A stretch of 64,000 nt of DNA from Lycorma delicatula (GCF_047948215.1 NC_134456.1:15780230-15844229); one strand, 5' to 3'; shown: positions 23,601 through 34,564, counted from the stretch's first letter. Numbers and translations: made by a program. Notes: generated by a model not told the origin, from the sequence alone.

Positions 23601-23867
23601 GAAAAAAAAAAACAGCTGTAGTTTTCCATTGCTTTCAGCTGCGCAGTACTCAGAGGACTGAGTGATGTTGATACGGCCGTTTAAGTCGTCCTGACTCACG
23701 CCCCTAACAGCTACTGAAAGAGCTGCTGCCCTCTTTCAGGAATCATTCCTTAGTCTGGCTCTCAACAGATACCTCTCCGATATGGTTGCACCTTCGGTCC
23801 AGCTACTCTGTATCCCTGAGCACTCAAGCCCCCTCACCAACGGCAAGGTCTCATGATTCATAGAGGA
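20603..23867 (-). mobile_element. RTE-type LINE copy A, nearly full length
   Basis: The element contains a GC-richer 5' leader (23630-23867), one ~1000-codon ORF (23629-20624), and an A-run of about 15 starting only a few bases after the stop codon (20605-20620 as T on the + strand). It is inserted antisense inside the apparent intron between exons A and B. Flanking bases are A/T-rich and I could not define a target duplication. Copy B (46087-47312) and a ~110 bp stub (37702-37812) belong to the same family and are very similar, implying recent activity. Confidence 0.85.
20624..23629 (-). pseudogene. RTE ORF: endonuclease + reverse transcriptase, one premature stop
   Basis: Endonuclease (roughly residues 50-290): RVGAWNVRNL, GISEVRW, VNVYMPTSA, MIVGDWNASIG, YQIDYIMV and IDSDHNLVIM carry the expected Asn, Glu, Asp and His residues. 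Linker, then RT (roughly 520-800): SPGIDGIPVELL, VMIPKKSGADKCEEYRTIS, FGFRKSIGTREAI, motif A FIDLEKAFDNVDW, motif B GVRQGCSLSPLLFN, motif C RFADDIVILAE, followed by VALYGSETWT and the C-terminal domain. The frame is continuous for about 1002 codons except for TAA at 21629-21631. In copy B the same codon is TTA, so a single T-to-A change in an A/T run created the stop. No separate ORF1 was seen. The true start may be downstream of the first Met (23629). It copies RNA into DNA by target-primed reverse transcription; this copy should give only a truncated protein lacking motifs B and C. Confidence 0.9.
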
Positions 23868-24554
23868 GGAAAAATTAAGATTTATAAAAAAATTCCTATT
23901 GAAGCAAAGATCTATTTGAGTAGTATTTACATTTTTCAAATTATGCATTAGTTTTTTTAAGTTGTGTAGTATGAATTTAAGCCACTGCTAAGTTGGACAT
24001 CTGGAAAATTGCTGTCCCACTTATATCTTTTAGTCATCGACTGCAGTGGTCATATTAGCCCTAAATTTTCATTATTTTTATTATTGTTTTCATCATCATT
24101 ATTACTATTATTTTAATTAATCATCAGCGTGTGACCACTGTGTCAAATTACCTCAAATAATAAAAAAAAAATCACCAAACACAATAACAGAAACCTAAAA
24201 ACCTAACACCGAAGTTGACTTCCGTAGCTTCCTGCATTATCAGTCTGTATAAAATTCCAAAAATATATCAAACAAAATCAAAAATTAATAAATTAAAATT
24301 TAGAAAACAAAAACCCCAATAACAACATAACTTGAGGTCAACTGGAATGATAATCATTCCATTTGTTGTTCAAATTTTGCCATTATTAGGGCTTATATTT
24401 TCCAAATTTTTGTTTTTATTTGTATTTTGTTTGATGTAATTTTAGAATTTTGCACTGACTGATGATGCAGGATCAGTTCAAAGTTGAATTTTAGAATTAG
24501 TTTTTTAAGGTTTCTGTTACTGTGTTTGTGGTTATTTTTTTTTTGTTATATATA

Positions 24555-24850
24555 TAGCTCACCAGGCTGGGCTAGTGGTTAACTTGTTGCAAATCAGTTG
24601 TTTAACAGTCATTTTTGAAGTTGAAGGTTCTCAGGTTCAAATCCTAGTAAAATAAAAGTTACTTCTTTTTATATGAATTTAAAAACTAAAGAGTGGATAT
24701 TGGTGTACTTTGGTTGTTGGGGTTTACCCAATCGCACGTTTCAGGAATGGTTGGTCTGAGTTTGTACAAGAGGTACCTTTTGTTTACATGTCACACACAT
24801 CATCATCATTTAATTGGGCCATGGTGAACCAAGTTGACGTGATGATGACG
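24555..24850 (+). repeat. tRNA-derived SINE, copy 1
   Basis: Pol III promoter boxes are visible: A box TGGGCTAGTGG (24568-24578) and B box GGTTCAAATCC (24634-24644). The body shares ATTTAAA-ACTAAAGAGTGGATATTGGTG, then a GG-TTGGTTGTTGGG-like stretch and TCAGGAATGGTTGGTCTGAG, with copy 2 at 31811-32094. The 3' part diverges after the CATCATCATCA run (about 24800). It is sense-oriented in the intron between exons A and B. Confidence 0.75.
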
Positions 24851-26183
24851 ATTGAAGGATGTAAATATGCATCTCCTACGTATATTTTTCTCACCATAAA
24901 AAAAAAATGTCTACAGGAGACATTTCATGTATATTTCTTCTAAACTAATAAATCTTATTCCTGATAAATTTATATATAGTAGAGTGAACAAAAAACTCCT
25001 TAATGAAATAGATGAGTGGATAATGACAAATAATATATATGAATTACTATTTTAAACACGTTGTTGTCATCCTGTGTAAATTATACATAGTTAATTTTTT
25101 AATCTAATCTTAATAATATTTTGGTTTTTTGTATAAAATCTTGTAACAGAGCTAATCAAAACTAAGGAAGGCAAACATATTAAGGGTTAATCTTTAATTA
25201 CAATTATAGTCATAATATTAATACTAAGATTATTTAGCATTATTTTATATTGTTACAAAATAGTGTTAACAACATAACAGATATAACAATATTCATTTTA
25301 CTCCAATTTATACAATATATAAAGCATAATAATGTATAACATAATCATTATTTACATCATCTTCATATTCTTGTATCTTTTTGATATTACAAAATCTAGA
25401 ATATTGAATTTTAATGCACTAGTACGAGTGTTCATTTGGTCACTAGTGTCCAATAGGAAGTATAAGTTTGTAGGAAATGTTTATTATGTCTACATATTTC
25501 CTCTATAAAGTTTAATATCAAATCTTGGCACTCCCTCAAAGTCAGATTGAGCTTTTAAGATAGAAAATTAGGCTGTCTGATCATTAACTGGTGTTTATAA
25601 GTGAAATTAAGTATCCTTGTGTTATATTTATGGATGTGCAATCTTTACTAAAAACAATTGTCACTTATTCTTAAAAAAATAACAATATCCACCTAAACCG
25701 AACCGTACAACAGTACTGTTTTCGCGTAACTTGACACGGTACGTCAGATTACAAGAAAGGGGCCTTTGTGTGCTGCTGAATTCCTGAATCATTTTCATGT
25801 TTTTATGGAAACAACTTTCTGTTGTTGATGAATTTTTAAATAATACTAATTAAAAAAAAAGCTCAATTTATCTGGATTCCGATCAACGTGTATTTAATTT
25901 TCAGTAGTGCCCTCTAAATTGTGAATTATCTTTTTGTGACTTTATTTTTAAATATTTACCTTAACATTATTTCATGTGTTTTTATAAACAATTTGTATAG
26001 ACTTTAATCACATCTTTTTTTATGTTATAATTTGTTTTATTATTACTAATTTATTTTACGATGACATTTTATAATTATATAATGGTATTATTAAGTTCCA
26101 GTTAGAATAAAAAGATATTATTTGTCAAATAATAATTAGTTTTTCACATTTTTATAAGGTTTTTTCTTTTATCTTATTTAAAG
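24851..26183. other. Intron-like AT-rich sequence
   Basis: No coding signal. It ends in the polypyrimidine tract TTTTTTCTTTTATCTTATTTAAAG of the next exon. Confidence 0.5.
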
Positions 26184-26312
26184 GAGTCTGAGATCTCATT
26201 TAATGATGAAGTTTCACCGCAGATTAATCTTAACATGAAAACCAGTGAATTTGAAATAAATGATTTACACACTGTGAAGACAGAAGAAGAGATGGAATTT
26301 TATCCGGGTCAT
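26184..26312 (+). CDS. Internal coding exon B of the same host gene
   Basis: Acceptor TTATTTAAAG and a perfect donor GTAAGT (26313) bound 129 nt, again 43 codons and phase 0 at both ends. The peptide runs ESEISFNDEVSPQINLNMK then TVKTEEEMEFYPGH. Like exon A it is acidic and carries one V-K-T-E motif at codons 31-34 (V-K-S-E is codons 32-35 in exon A). Joining A and B keeps the frame open. Identical length, phase and motif position suggest exon duplication or a constraint on exon size. Downstream exons, including any zinc fingers, were not found in the window with confidence. The product remains unidentified. Confidence 0.65.
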
Positions 26313-26881
26313 GTAAGTATTTATAATTATTGGATATTATAACAAACATGGGTTAATCTCTTGTTAATTTCATTTCTGTGTATGTACGCGCCCACGTGTG
26401 TGTTCTATTATAAAATTATAAAAAAAATTGTTTTTAATTCTCTTTCTATTTAATTAATATCGACTTATTAAGTTGTGTGTGAATAATAAACGTTTGAGGG
26501 CAAAAATGTAGTTTTTAAACTTCAGTGATATCTGAAATGCGTGTATTTTAACTTTTTGATAGAGTTCTCATTTTAATAAGCTCTGGGTAAACGGTTACTT
26601 GTAATCACTTGTCATATTTGAATATTTATCAAGTTAGTAATAAAAACCTAACCCGATGCAGATTCAACAGAGTTGTGACATATAATTTTATTATTGAAAT
26701 GAAAATAAAATAAAATGTAATTCTGTATTTACATTAGGAAAAGTTAACATATTTACCATATTATTACAAATGATATTTTAAGTTAGCACTCTGTGGAGCT
26801 GATGCAGCAATGCTAAAGAAATTATACTAGAGTCACCTGATGCAAAATGTTGTCAATAATTTCAGTTTTTTGTTGTGAACA
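26313..26881. other. AT-rich, nothing recognised
   Basis: Probably the beginning of the intron after exon B. No coding or repeat signal is recognised. Confidence 0.5.
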
Positions 26882-27017
26882 TTTGCCTTCAGTTATTAAT
26901 AGTGCAATTTAAAAAATATGATAGTAGTGCAGAGGGTTTTATATTTGTACAGTATTATAATGTTATTAAAAGTGTATATTCAAAAATAATCATTTAAAAC
27001 TTTTTCTAATTTTTGTA
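26882..27017 (+). repeat. Inverted fragment of the Penelope-like element
   Basis: These 136 bases are the reverse complement of 28783-28918 with two substitutions by eye. The sense strand reads LLIVQFKKYDSSAEGFIFV-like RT sequence, the same as the PLE body. Partial inverted copies attached to the main copy are a known feature of Penelope-like elements. Confidence 0.85.
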
Positions 27018-27330
27018 ACCCTGTAACTTGGTGGCCGAAAGGGATTAAACACATGTTAGGTCTCTTATAAGAGACTAGCTGTCTAACCAGAACCTGGACC
27101 ATTCGAGGCTCAGGTCAGCCCATGCGAATCCCAGAGCCAACTCGGGGGCACCTCAAGGTCTACCTCATGGCTGCAGACATCGCTTCAATTGCCATTCCCA
27201 ATTTTCCAGGGAGACTGGTGTCTTGGACATCTGCAGATTTTGCTTCGGTTGCCGTTTCCATCTACCCAGATGACTCCATATCCTAGACTCCCGCACTGTA
27301 TGTTATTCTCATGGTTATGAGAATAATACT
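27018..27330. other. GC-richer island of unknown origin
   Basis: Clearly higher GC than its surroundings (for example CGAGGCTCAGGTCAGCCCA near 27095). No open frame. The composition resembles the 3' UTRs of R1/I LINEs, and I suspect a LINE 3' UTR fragment, but I could not match it to another region of the window. Confidence 0.4.
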
Positions 27331-27534
27331 GATAAATAATAGTTACAGTATTCAGGCTTTACAGAAATCTGAAAAAGGAACTAAATTACAATAGGTAGAA
27401 TAATGGGAACTATAGTAACTAACACCTTTGACGATGAAAAATTCTTAACTTATTTCTTTGCAAGGGCAAAAATATAATAATGAAGTAAAAGGATTAGTTT
27501 ATTTTTTTCCTTAATGAGTATCTGTAATGCATAA

Positions 27535-27740
27535 CTACACCCACCTTGGGGGCGAAGTTAAGTTATATCTTAACTTACAAGGGAGCCAGGGCCTCGGGTG
27601 ATAGTTTAAAAGCTTCTCTGGGATAACATGAATGTATCCTGCAAATTTGAAAGTAATTGGTCAGTTGGTTCTCGCATGATGCATTAACAACAGACAAACA
27701 ACATGTGTGTGTATATATATATATATATATATAAACTTAG
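27535..27740 (+). repeat. Retroelement 3'-end-like repeat ending in (TA)n
   Basis: A low-AT patch that includes GGGATAACATGAATGTATCC and TTGGTTCTCGCATGATG runs into (GT)n and (TA)n at 27700-27735. The pattern of a diverged UTR ending in a dinucleotide run is typical of LINE 3' tails. Family not assigned. Confidence 0.4.
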
Positions 27741-27864
27741 AAAAGTCAGTTTTTTTTTGTTATTGTATTTGTCCGTATTTCCCCTCTATACTGATTATGT
27801 CAAAGACAAAAGTATAAAAAGTTTACCACCAAAAGTACAGAATTCAATAATGCCTCACTTAAGC

Positions 27865-27924
27865 ATGTTTTTATTATATAAAAGCTCTTTCGAGGGTTTC
27901 CCTCATCATCAGTTAATAAAACAT
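27865..27924 (-). ncRNA. Hammerhead-ribozyme-like motif at Penelope-like element
   Basis: On the - strand the core CTGATGA (27912-27906) is followed by a GC stem GAGGG-AAA-CCCTC (27904-27892) and GAAA (27891-27888). Outside, ATGTTTTATTA (27924-27914) pairs with TAATAAAAACAT (27876-27865) as helix I, with one extra A. This is the order of a type I hammerhead. Deviations: an extra U between CTGATGA and helix II, a very short helix III, and unpaired bases at the helix I base. Penelope-like elements are known to carry minimal hammerheads with tiny helix III in their terminal repeats, and this motif lies just 3' of the PLE endonuclease domain. Self-cleavage is not demonstrated. Confidence 0.5.
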
Positions 27925-28099
27925 ATTCTTTTTAAAAATCACACATTAAAATTTAAAACTTATAATTGTAAATATATAAAAACATGTAATAGTTAACAAG
28001 ATTAAAAATTGTTATTATATGTGACTAGTCACGCATACAATTCTGTACTAAAATATGTTAAATTTTTATTTAAATGTGCTGTTGTTATCTAAGGTGGTT

Positions 28100-29600
28100 T
28101 TGATAAGAAACTTATTATCAAATTCTGTCTGTACATTAATCAAACCATTTATTAATTAAGATTAATATTGATTAGCAAGATTGGAGAAACCTAACTTGTT
28201 TTTTTACTAAAATGTTCTGCAAACCTTTCCCTAAAGGATCTACCAGTTTTTCCAATATAAATTTTTTTACAATCATTGCATGTTATTTTATAGATACCAC
28301 ACAAGCTATTGACATCATTATCATTATTATGGATTTTTAAATCATTTATTATGCGATTGTACGGTCTATAAGCTATTTTATTTTTTTATCATTTTAGACA
28401 TTAACCAAATTTTCAATATTGTTGTTAGTGTAGCAATATTTTATATAAATATTTTCATCAACACTTTTATTATTTATAGGTATCAACATGGTTTTATTAT
28501 TAGATTTTAAATTTTGCTTATTATAACTATTATCAATTAATGACATGTTATATCCATTTTTTATTGTAATAACTTTAATCTAGTTTTTTTTATTATTAAT
28601 TTTAGTTGTTGGTTTTCTATATACATGTGTAATAATTTTATTACTTTTACTAATTTCTGTCAACATCTAAAAAAAATATTTTTCTGTATTTGTCAGTTTC
28701 GAATGTAAATTTTAAATTATTATAAGAATTAAGTTTTTTAAAATTATTAACTGTTCATTATTTATAATAGATAAATTTATAATACAAAAATTAGAAAAAG
28801 TTTTAAATGATTATTTTTGAATATACACTTTTAATAACATTATAATACTGTACAAATATAAAACCCTCTGCACTACTATCATATTTTTGAAATTGCACTA
28901 TCAATAACTGAAGGCAAACATAGATTACCAAAATATAAATATCATCCACGTATCAAACCCGTGAATGAATTTTATAAATGTGGGTAATACCATATACTAT
29001 TCGACTCTCAAATTCCTGTAAATAAATTTTGGCAATAATGGCCAGTGATGGTAATCCCATGGGTAAAGTATTATCTGGTGTGTAAAAATTTGTTGTTAAA
29101 CTCAAAATAATTTTGTTTACATATATTTCTAATGATGTTTATAATATATTATCTATACATTTCAGGTCTTTATTAATTTTCTGTTTATTTCTTATTAAAC
29201 ATATAGGTTGATCTATAGGGATACTAGGGTACATGTTATTTATATCATAACTTATCATTCTAGGACTTTTGTTTACTATTAAACTATTTAATTTGTTAAG
29301 TAAGTTGTACCCATTTTTTATAATATACTTATTAAGTAAATTGATTTTTCATCTTGAGTATTTTATTTATTATTTTGGTAATAAAATAACAAGGAGTGAA
29401 ATTAATTAATGGACGCATTGGGTTATCTGCATACATTTCGTGAAGTGTATATTCTTTACATTTCTTTGATATATATACAATGATCTTTTTAAAGTCAATT
29501 TTTTGAAGACCCATATTCCTCTGCACTAATATACAAATTATAAACCAAATTGATCCATCCTAGTACAGAAACATTTATACCTTATTTTATATTTTTACAA
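28100..29600 (-). pseudogene. Penelope-like element: RT and GIY-YIG endonuclease
   Basis: From high to low coordinate: MYADNPMRPLINFTPCYFIT (about 29436-29380) is the RT region that precedes motif A in PLEs. QNYFEFNNKF (about 29110) and the THGI-equivalent of MGSPLS (near 29065) follow, then VYRKPTTK-like text (28620-28580), typical of the PLE thumb. The terminal domain reads GIYKITCNDCKKIYIGKTGR, then SFRERFAEHF (28298-28210), a GIY-YIG nuclease (GIY...YIG with the conserved Arg). Frameshifts and stops throughout RT make it inactive. An inverted fragment lies at 26882-27017. Hammerhead-like motifs lie 3' (27865-27924) and 5' (29600-29632) of the coding region, where PLE terminal repeats would be expected. 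Confidence 0.8.
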
Positions 29601-29632
29601 AAACGTTTTGTGGAAACCCACATCTTCAGTTG
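29600..29632 (-). ncRNA. Degenerate hammerhead-like motif, 5' side of PLE
   Basis: The - strand reads CTGAAGA (29629-29623), stem TGTGG-GTTT-CCACA, then AAAACG in place of GAAAC. It resembles CUGAUGA/GAAA with one substitution in each core element. Probably a decayed relative of the motif at 27865-27924. Confidence 0.3.
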
Positions 29633-29640
29633 TAATTTTT

Positions 29641-30579
29641 TTATTTTAACTGTTTTATCAAGAAAATATAAATATTTTGATATTTTAAAAATTAAAATAT
29701 AAGTTTTAGAAATTAAAACTTAAAATAAAATTAAAAACGACATGTATAAAATATGATGCCAAATTTAGTAAAAATTAAATTAAATATATAACCAGATTAA
29801 ATACATGTGACTTGGCCAGTCAGTGTTACAGTACTATGTGGATTTGAATTATTTATTCATTATCATTATTTGAAAAAGTGCTGCTTTCTAGTGCAGCTTT
29901 GTGTAATATGTACCTTTATAAGTTTATAATTTATAATATATATATTCTCCATTTGAATTTTGAAAATCGGATGATTGTGAGCAAAGATATTATAACAGCA
30001 CCACATTGCATCTCCTAAAACAGCGCCCTAGGGGCATCCTGTTTGTTACCAGTGATGGTAATGATTGGTCTAGCCTCCCATGAGGTGCTCATATATCTCA
30101 TCACTCTAGCCTCACACGCAGTCCCTGCTGGAAGTCCCATGGCTAAACAGAAATTTTATTACTGTAAAAAAAATTTGTTGTTACAGAAATTTTTTTAATA
30201 TTACTCGTATTATTTTTGTAATATTATTCAACTGACCGATATGAGTAATTCATTTCAAACCCAGCTCACACAATGACAGACTCTCAGTCCATTAATTCAA
30301 TTCATTAAAGTTTGTGCTTCAACCCATAAATCTCCACTACTACATACACATACTCATATATATTTTTTTGAGATTGTTCATTTACCATCTAATTCATAAA
30401 CTACCTACAATGTGAACTTTGCTCGTCATAACGTTCTTGTTTAGCTAGTTTTTTCATTATTATTATTATTATTTTCATCAACATTTTTTTGTTATATGGG
30501 CATCGACTTCAACAGTCATTAGCTCTTGTCACACTCTTTAAAATAGGTTTAAATCACCATCAGGTTCATCATATGTAAG
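29641..30579. other. No gene recognised
   Basis: Mostly AT-rich. A short GC-richer patch at about 30000-30150 has no open frame and is not identified. Confidence 0.45.
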
Positions 30580-32330
30580 GGTCTAAAGGGCCCTTACATT
30601 TTATGTAAAAACAACACAAAACATTTAGGCACTCAGATATATTAGACACTAAGAACACTTACAGGGTGTAAAGGGCCCCTATATTAAAATGCAAAAATAA
30701 ATAAAACACAAAATAAAAATGAAAAAGTATGTCTTCACCATACCAATCTATACAATTTTTTTCCTTTTTCTTTATAAGCACTCCTGGGCTAACTGGAACT
30801 GTCATTAAGCATTACATGAGTCGCTGCAGGATGCCGTGGCGGTTGATTGCCCCTCTATAAATTATATCGTAAAACTTAATCCATCAGAGTTCCCCTGCAT
30901 CGTAGGAGCAATTTTACCACCTGTTCAGGATGGCCAAAGAACCCCTTGGCGGGGAGGCTGCCCTTTTCGGTCCTGACCTACCTGGCTCTAGGCATGTCTT
31001 GTGCATACCTTTTGCCCTGTAGTCTCTGTCCACCCTCGAGGGTCCCCCATATCATCTTTGGATATGTCCTGACTCCCAACTCCTCCACTCATGCATGCAG
31101 GCGAGCCTGAGTGTCCTAGGCAAGAGGGCTACCTCCCGACCCTATACACGCCACGCTTCAAGACACCCTTTTTTATCTATAGAATTAAACTACTTCACTT
31201 AGAGATTCCTTAACACGGCTTAAATCTGCTTATTGACTTGTTAATAGTCCACTGGCATCCAGATACGCAACTATTTTTTCTTTATTTCCATCTTCCAAAT
31301 CAGCAGCAAAATTAGTTCTTAAACCGAACCCTTTACTGAGGTTCTCATATATGGTATGCTCTTCCATTAGATGCTTGACTATAAGTGCTTTATTACAAAC
31401 ACTGCACATTGGTCTTTCTTCGCCGGTTAACAAATATAAATTTCTTATTCGTGTTTGACCAATTGTAAGTCTGCTCACCACCTCTTGTTCTCGGCAAGTT
31501 TTACTTCACGTCACTCTTCCATTTATATGAAAAAGTTTTAACTGCATTTAGTTTTGTATTTAATCTTCTCCATTTATTACTCTACCTGTTTCTTATAGTA
31601 TTAGACAATTTTTAACATCAGCCACTCGTTCAGGAAATATATCCAAGTTATCACAGACTATTGCTGTACTGGCAGCTTCATCTGCGCTTTCATTTCTTGC
31701 AATGCCAACATTTCCTGAAGTCCATACAAATACACATCGCTGTCCTCATCAATTTAAAATATATAAAATGGACAGGATGTTTGCAATAAGGACATCATTA
31801 ATGTTCTTGTCCCTGTTTAGCCTCCAGTTAATTACCATTCAGATAATACTTCAGAGAATGAATGAAGATGATATGTACGAGTGTAAATAAAGAGTAGTCT
31901 TGTACAGTCTCAATTCGACTGAGGTGTGTGGTTAATTGAAATCCAACCACCAAAGAACACTGGTGGTATCCACGATCTAAAATACAAGTCCGTGTAAAAA
32001 TAACGACTTTACTAGGACTTGAACGCTGGAACCCTCTACTACCAAACCAGCTGATATAGGAAAATGTGTTCACCACTAGACCAACTCAGGTGGGTTAATG
32101 TTCTTGTTGCGAATTGCAGTAAATGCACTTAACGAAACGGAACATATAAGCACCATCTCTTCACAGAAATGTTCAGAGTAGCGAACAGATTGCTGTATGG
32201 CAATAACTTCTGCCATTTAAACACTAACCATGTTTGACAGTTTCCATTAATGGACTTTTCCATTTACATATATGGGGCATCCAACACCATGTTTGGTTTT
32301 AGAACAGACAGTTTAAATTACTATACATTA
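30580..32330 (-). mobile_element. Second I-like LINE family: RNase H, CCHC tail and GC-rich 3' UTR
   Basis: The complementary strand reads an RNase H segment (about 32330-31640) with the SINE copy 2 inserted in it. On the low-coordinate side of the SINE, VYLYGLQE and ALQEMKAQM (same reading as ARNESADEAA in the adjacent frame, about 31700-31660) cover the GNE.ADEAA helix. The C-terminus then follows (31481-31230): RLTIGQTRIRNLYLLTGEERP, split here as RLTIGQTRIR and LLTGEERPMCSVCNKALIVKH; the knuckle is CSVC...H with its last Cys replaced by His. The 3' UTR (31229 to about 30780) is GC-rich, and two related AAAGGGCCC repeats lie at 30586 and 30671. It differs in sequence from I-like copies 1-3. 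RT was not found. Confidence 0.65.
31811..32094 (-). repeat. tRNA-derived SINE, copy 2, with 13 bp target duplication
   Basis: Inserted antisense in the I-like LINE. The target duplication TTAATGTTCTTGT is at 31798-31810 and 32095-32107. On the - strand the A box is TGGTCTAGTGG (32083-32073) and the B box is GTTCAAGTCCT (32024-32014). The body contains GTAAAGTCG-TTATTTTTACACGG, GGATACCACCAGTGTTCTTT and AATTAACCACACACCTCAG, and the 3' end reads GGCTAAACAGGGAC. At 284 bp it is the most complete SINE in the window and is the reference for copies 1 and 3. Confidence 0.9.
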
Positions 32331-34564
32331 TTTGTAACTACGATGGTTGATAGAAATTCCTATCGGTTGATTACTGCTTGCTTGTCTTTTTTTTTCCCAA
32401 GGTAAAAACCTCCCTAAAAAAATTAAGAATCTTTAAAATAAAAAAAATACTCTGTTGCCACTGATATATTCAATATATTTTAATAGATTTGTATATATGA
32501 TTTTATTATTCTTTTTTTTTGACTTACGAATTGATAGGAAATAGATAATCGAATAGTTGTAGGAAATAGATAATCGTGTTTTTCCTGTGATGACTTAATG
32601 TTTCTATTTTAATTTTTGCTACTTCAAAATTGTCTGTAATCATTGCCTGATCTTACATAAAGGTAAAACAGTATCTCCCTAGATTATCTTTTTTGTAACC
32701 TAAACCTTTTTTTCTACCACATTTAGTTTTCAATGTTTTCTTCCATTCCTTTATGATTACAATGAACACAATTAAAGGGGATCAGAATCAACAGTCTTGT
32801 CAGTATTGTGATTGCGAAAAGTTTGGTTTTCAGATTTCAACAGAAATATCCATTTTGACCATGCCTGTATTTGTAGTTTTGCCATGATGTCTCTACATAT
32901 GTATGTATCTCGGTTTACTCAAAACCGATTAGCCATAGGATGTTGAAATTTTTTTGCAATAAATAATTATTCAGTAATAACAATAAAAAAAATCAGAAGT
33001 TATTAGTGAAATAAAATTTTATGTACTTCTAAAATGTGTATGTGTAAGTTAATAGGTATTACTACATATGTATATATGTAATAGAGTTTGTGAGATATCT
33101 GATTTAATATTAATTGAAAATTATAATTTAGAATCTTGTTATTTTTGGATTTTCTATTTTAATTTCTGTTTAATTTTATCTACATTAAAGTTAACTACAG
33201 AGTGACTGAAAAATAGACCCTCACAAGAACAACAAATCCACTGAGGCGTACATGCCCAATGTTTAATAAAATGCAAAAATTCTTATCTTTTAGTTCATTA
33301 CTCCTTTGATATTGTCGGGCAATATTGTCCCTAACTCGGAGTTCATCAAAATTTCATTTTGTTTTTTGTTGCCGATCATTTAATTGGTCTTTGGTTTGAT
33401 GTAATTCTTCTGATCTTAATTTGTGCATACGTCCTCCAGTTTTAGCAGTTATGTAACTGTCCACTTTATTAAAAAATTGGAGGATTGTATCTCACTTTCA
33501 AATGAAGTGTAGCAAAAAAGTATATATGTAATTTAATAAGCCAACAGGGAAGTCATTTGGTGACCACATCAGATTTTTTTTTTATTGGTTTCGATAATGC
33601 CAAATAAATTTAATTTATGAAAAATCATTGGAAATTGTCTCTTCAGTTAAAAAGTTTATTATTTATGCCGATTACTTTTATAAAATGAAATTACATAATC
33701 CTTGTATTTCACCATTCTATCTCGGATTATTAATTTTACACAAACATTTTTCCATTTTAAACCACCCTGTTGTATGCTACAGATTTTTTATTATGTGCCT
33801 TCTATTCTATTCTTTACAACTTTTGTAAGATTTTTTAAGGTTTTGAACTTACAACTTTTGTAAGGTTACTGAAAGAACAGAAATTAACAATTTTTCAGAA
33901 TAATATGCTAAAATTTTGGTACCATAAGTTTATATGACTTATAAGTATTCTTTGTGAAATATGTTTATAATACATAAATTGTGATTTTTATGTGGTATAA
34001 ATAAATAACATTTTGTTCTTAATGTAAACAATTTCAGAATTATGTACTATAACATTCACTTAAATATTTAAGCAGATTGATTATTGATTAATTTCCAAAT
34101 GTACATTACAAATTATTTATTTTTTAATCTAATAAACAAAGTTACACAGAAAACAGGTTGTTTCTTTATTTTAATCGTATACTATTTCTTTCCATAAAAG
34201 CAAATCAATTGTATTATAGTGCGGACTGGATGCAAGTTTATTATTTATCTTGTAATAGATATGATGATAAACACTAAATCAAATCTTCCCAACCTGCATA
34301 CTGAAAGTGGTACTAATGTGTGTCTACAGGTTTGGGGGTTTGGATCTGAGGTTGGTTTTGAATCTTTTATTTATAAGTGCCTGCAAATATTTGTCAACCT
34401 GTCTGTTTAATATTTTGAAATTTTTTTATATCTACATCATTTAAAAATGATGTGCAACCTTACTCTTTCTATTTAAAATTTTTAGTGTTCCAACCATGGG
34501 GGTTTGAGCAGTGGTGGATTTCTAAATATGCTAGCTAGGCTGTAGCCTATGGTGGCAAATTTTC
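32331..34564. other. Mostly unrecognised; one coding-like patch at 33185-33490 (-)
   Basis: AT-rich. On the - strand 33490-33185 reads KTGGRMHKLRSEELHQTKDQ, then FDELRVRDNIARQYQRSNELK and IGHVRLSGF, with one stop. It is charged and coding-like. It slightly resembles the region before Helitron helicase N-termini, but I do not claim that. Near 32890-32950 a stretch ending GATTAGCCATAGGATGTTGAAATTTTT looks like a dispersed insect repeat. Confidence 0.35.

Noticed and set aside
21993..23621. Several + strand ORFs of 80-148 codons
   Set aside because: They are antisense shadows of the RTE ORF, and their Ser/Phe/Pro-rich composition reflects that.
24568..24644. Functional tRNA gene
   Set aside because: A and B boxes are present, but no cloverleaf can be completed and the body matches a SINE family.
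33185..33490. Helitron N-terminal region
   Set aside because: Only vague charged-residue similarity. No Rep or helicase motif in the window.
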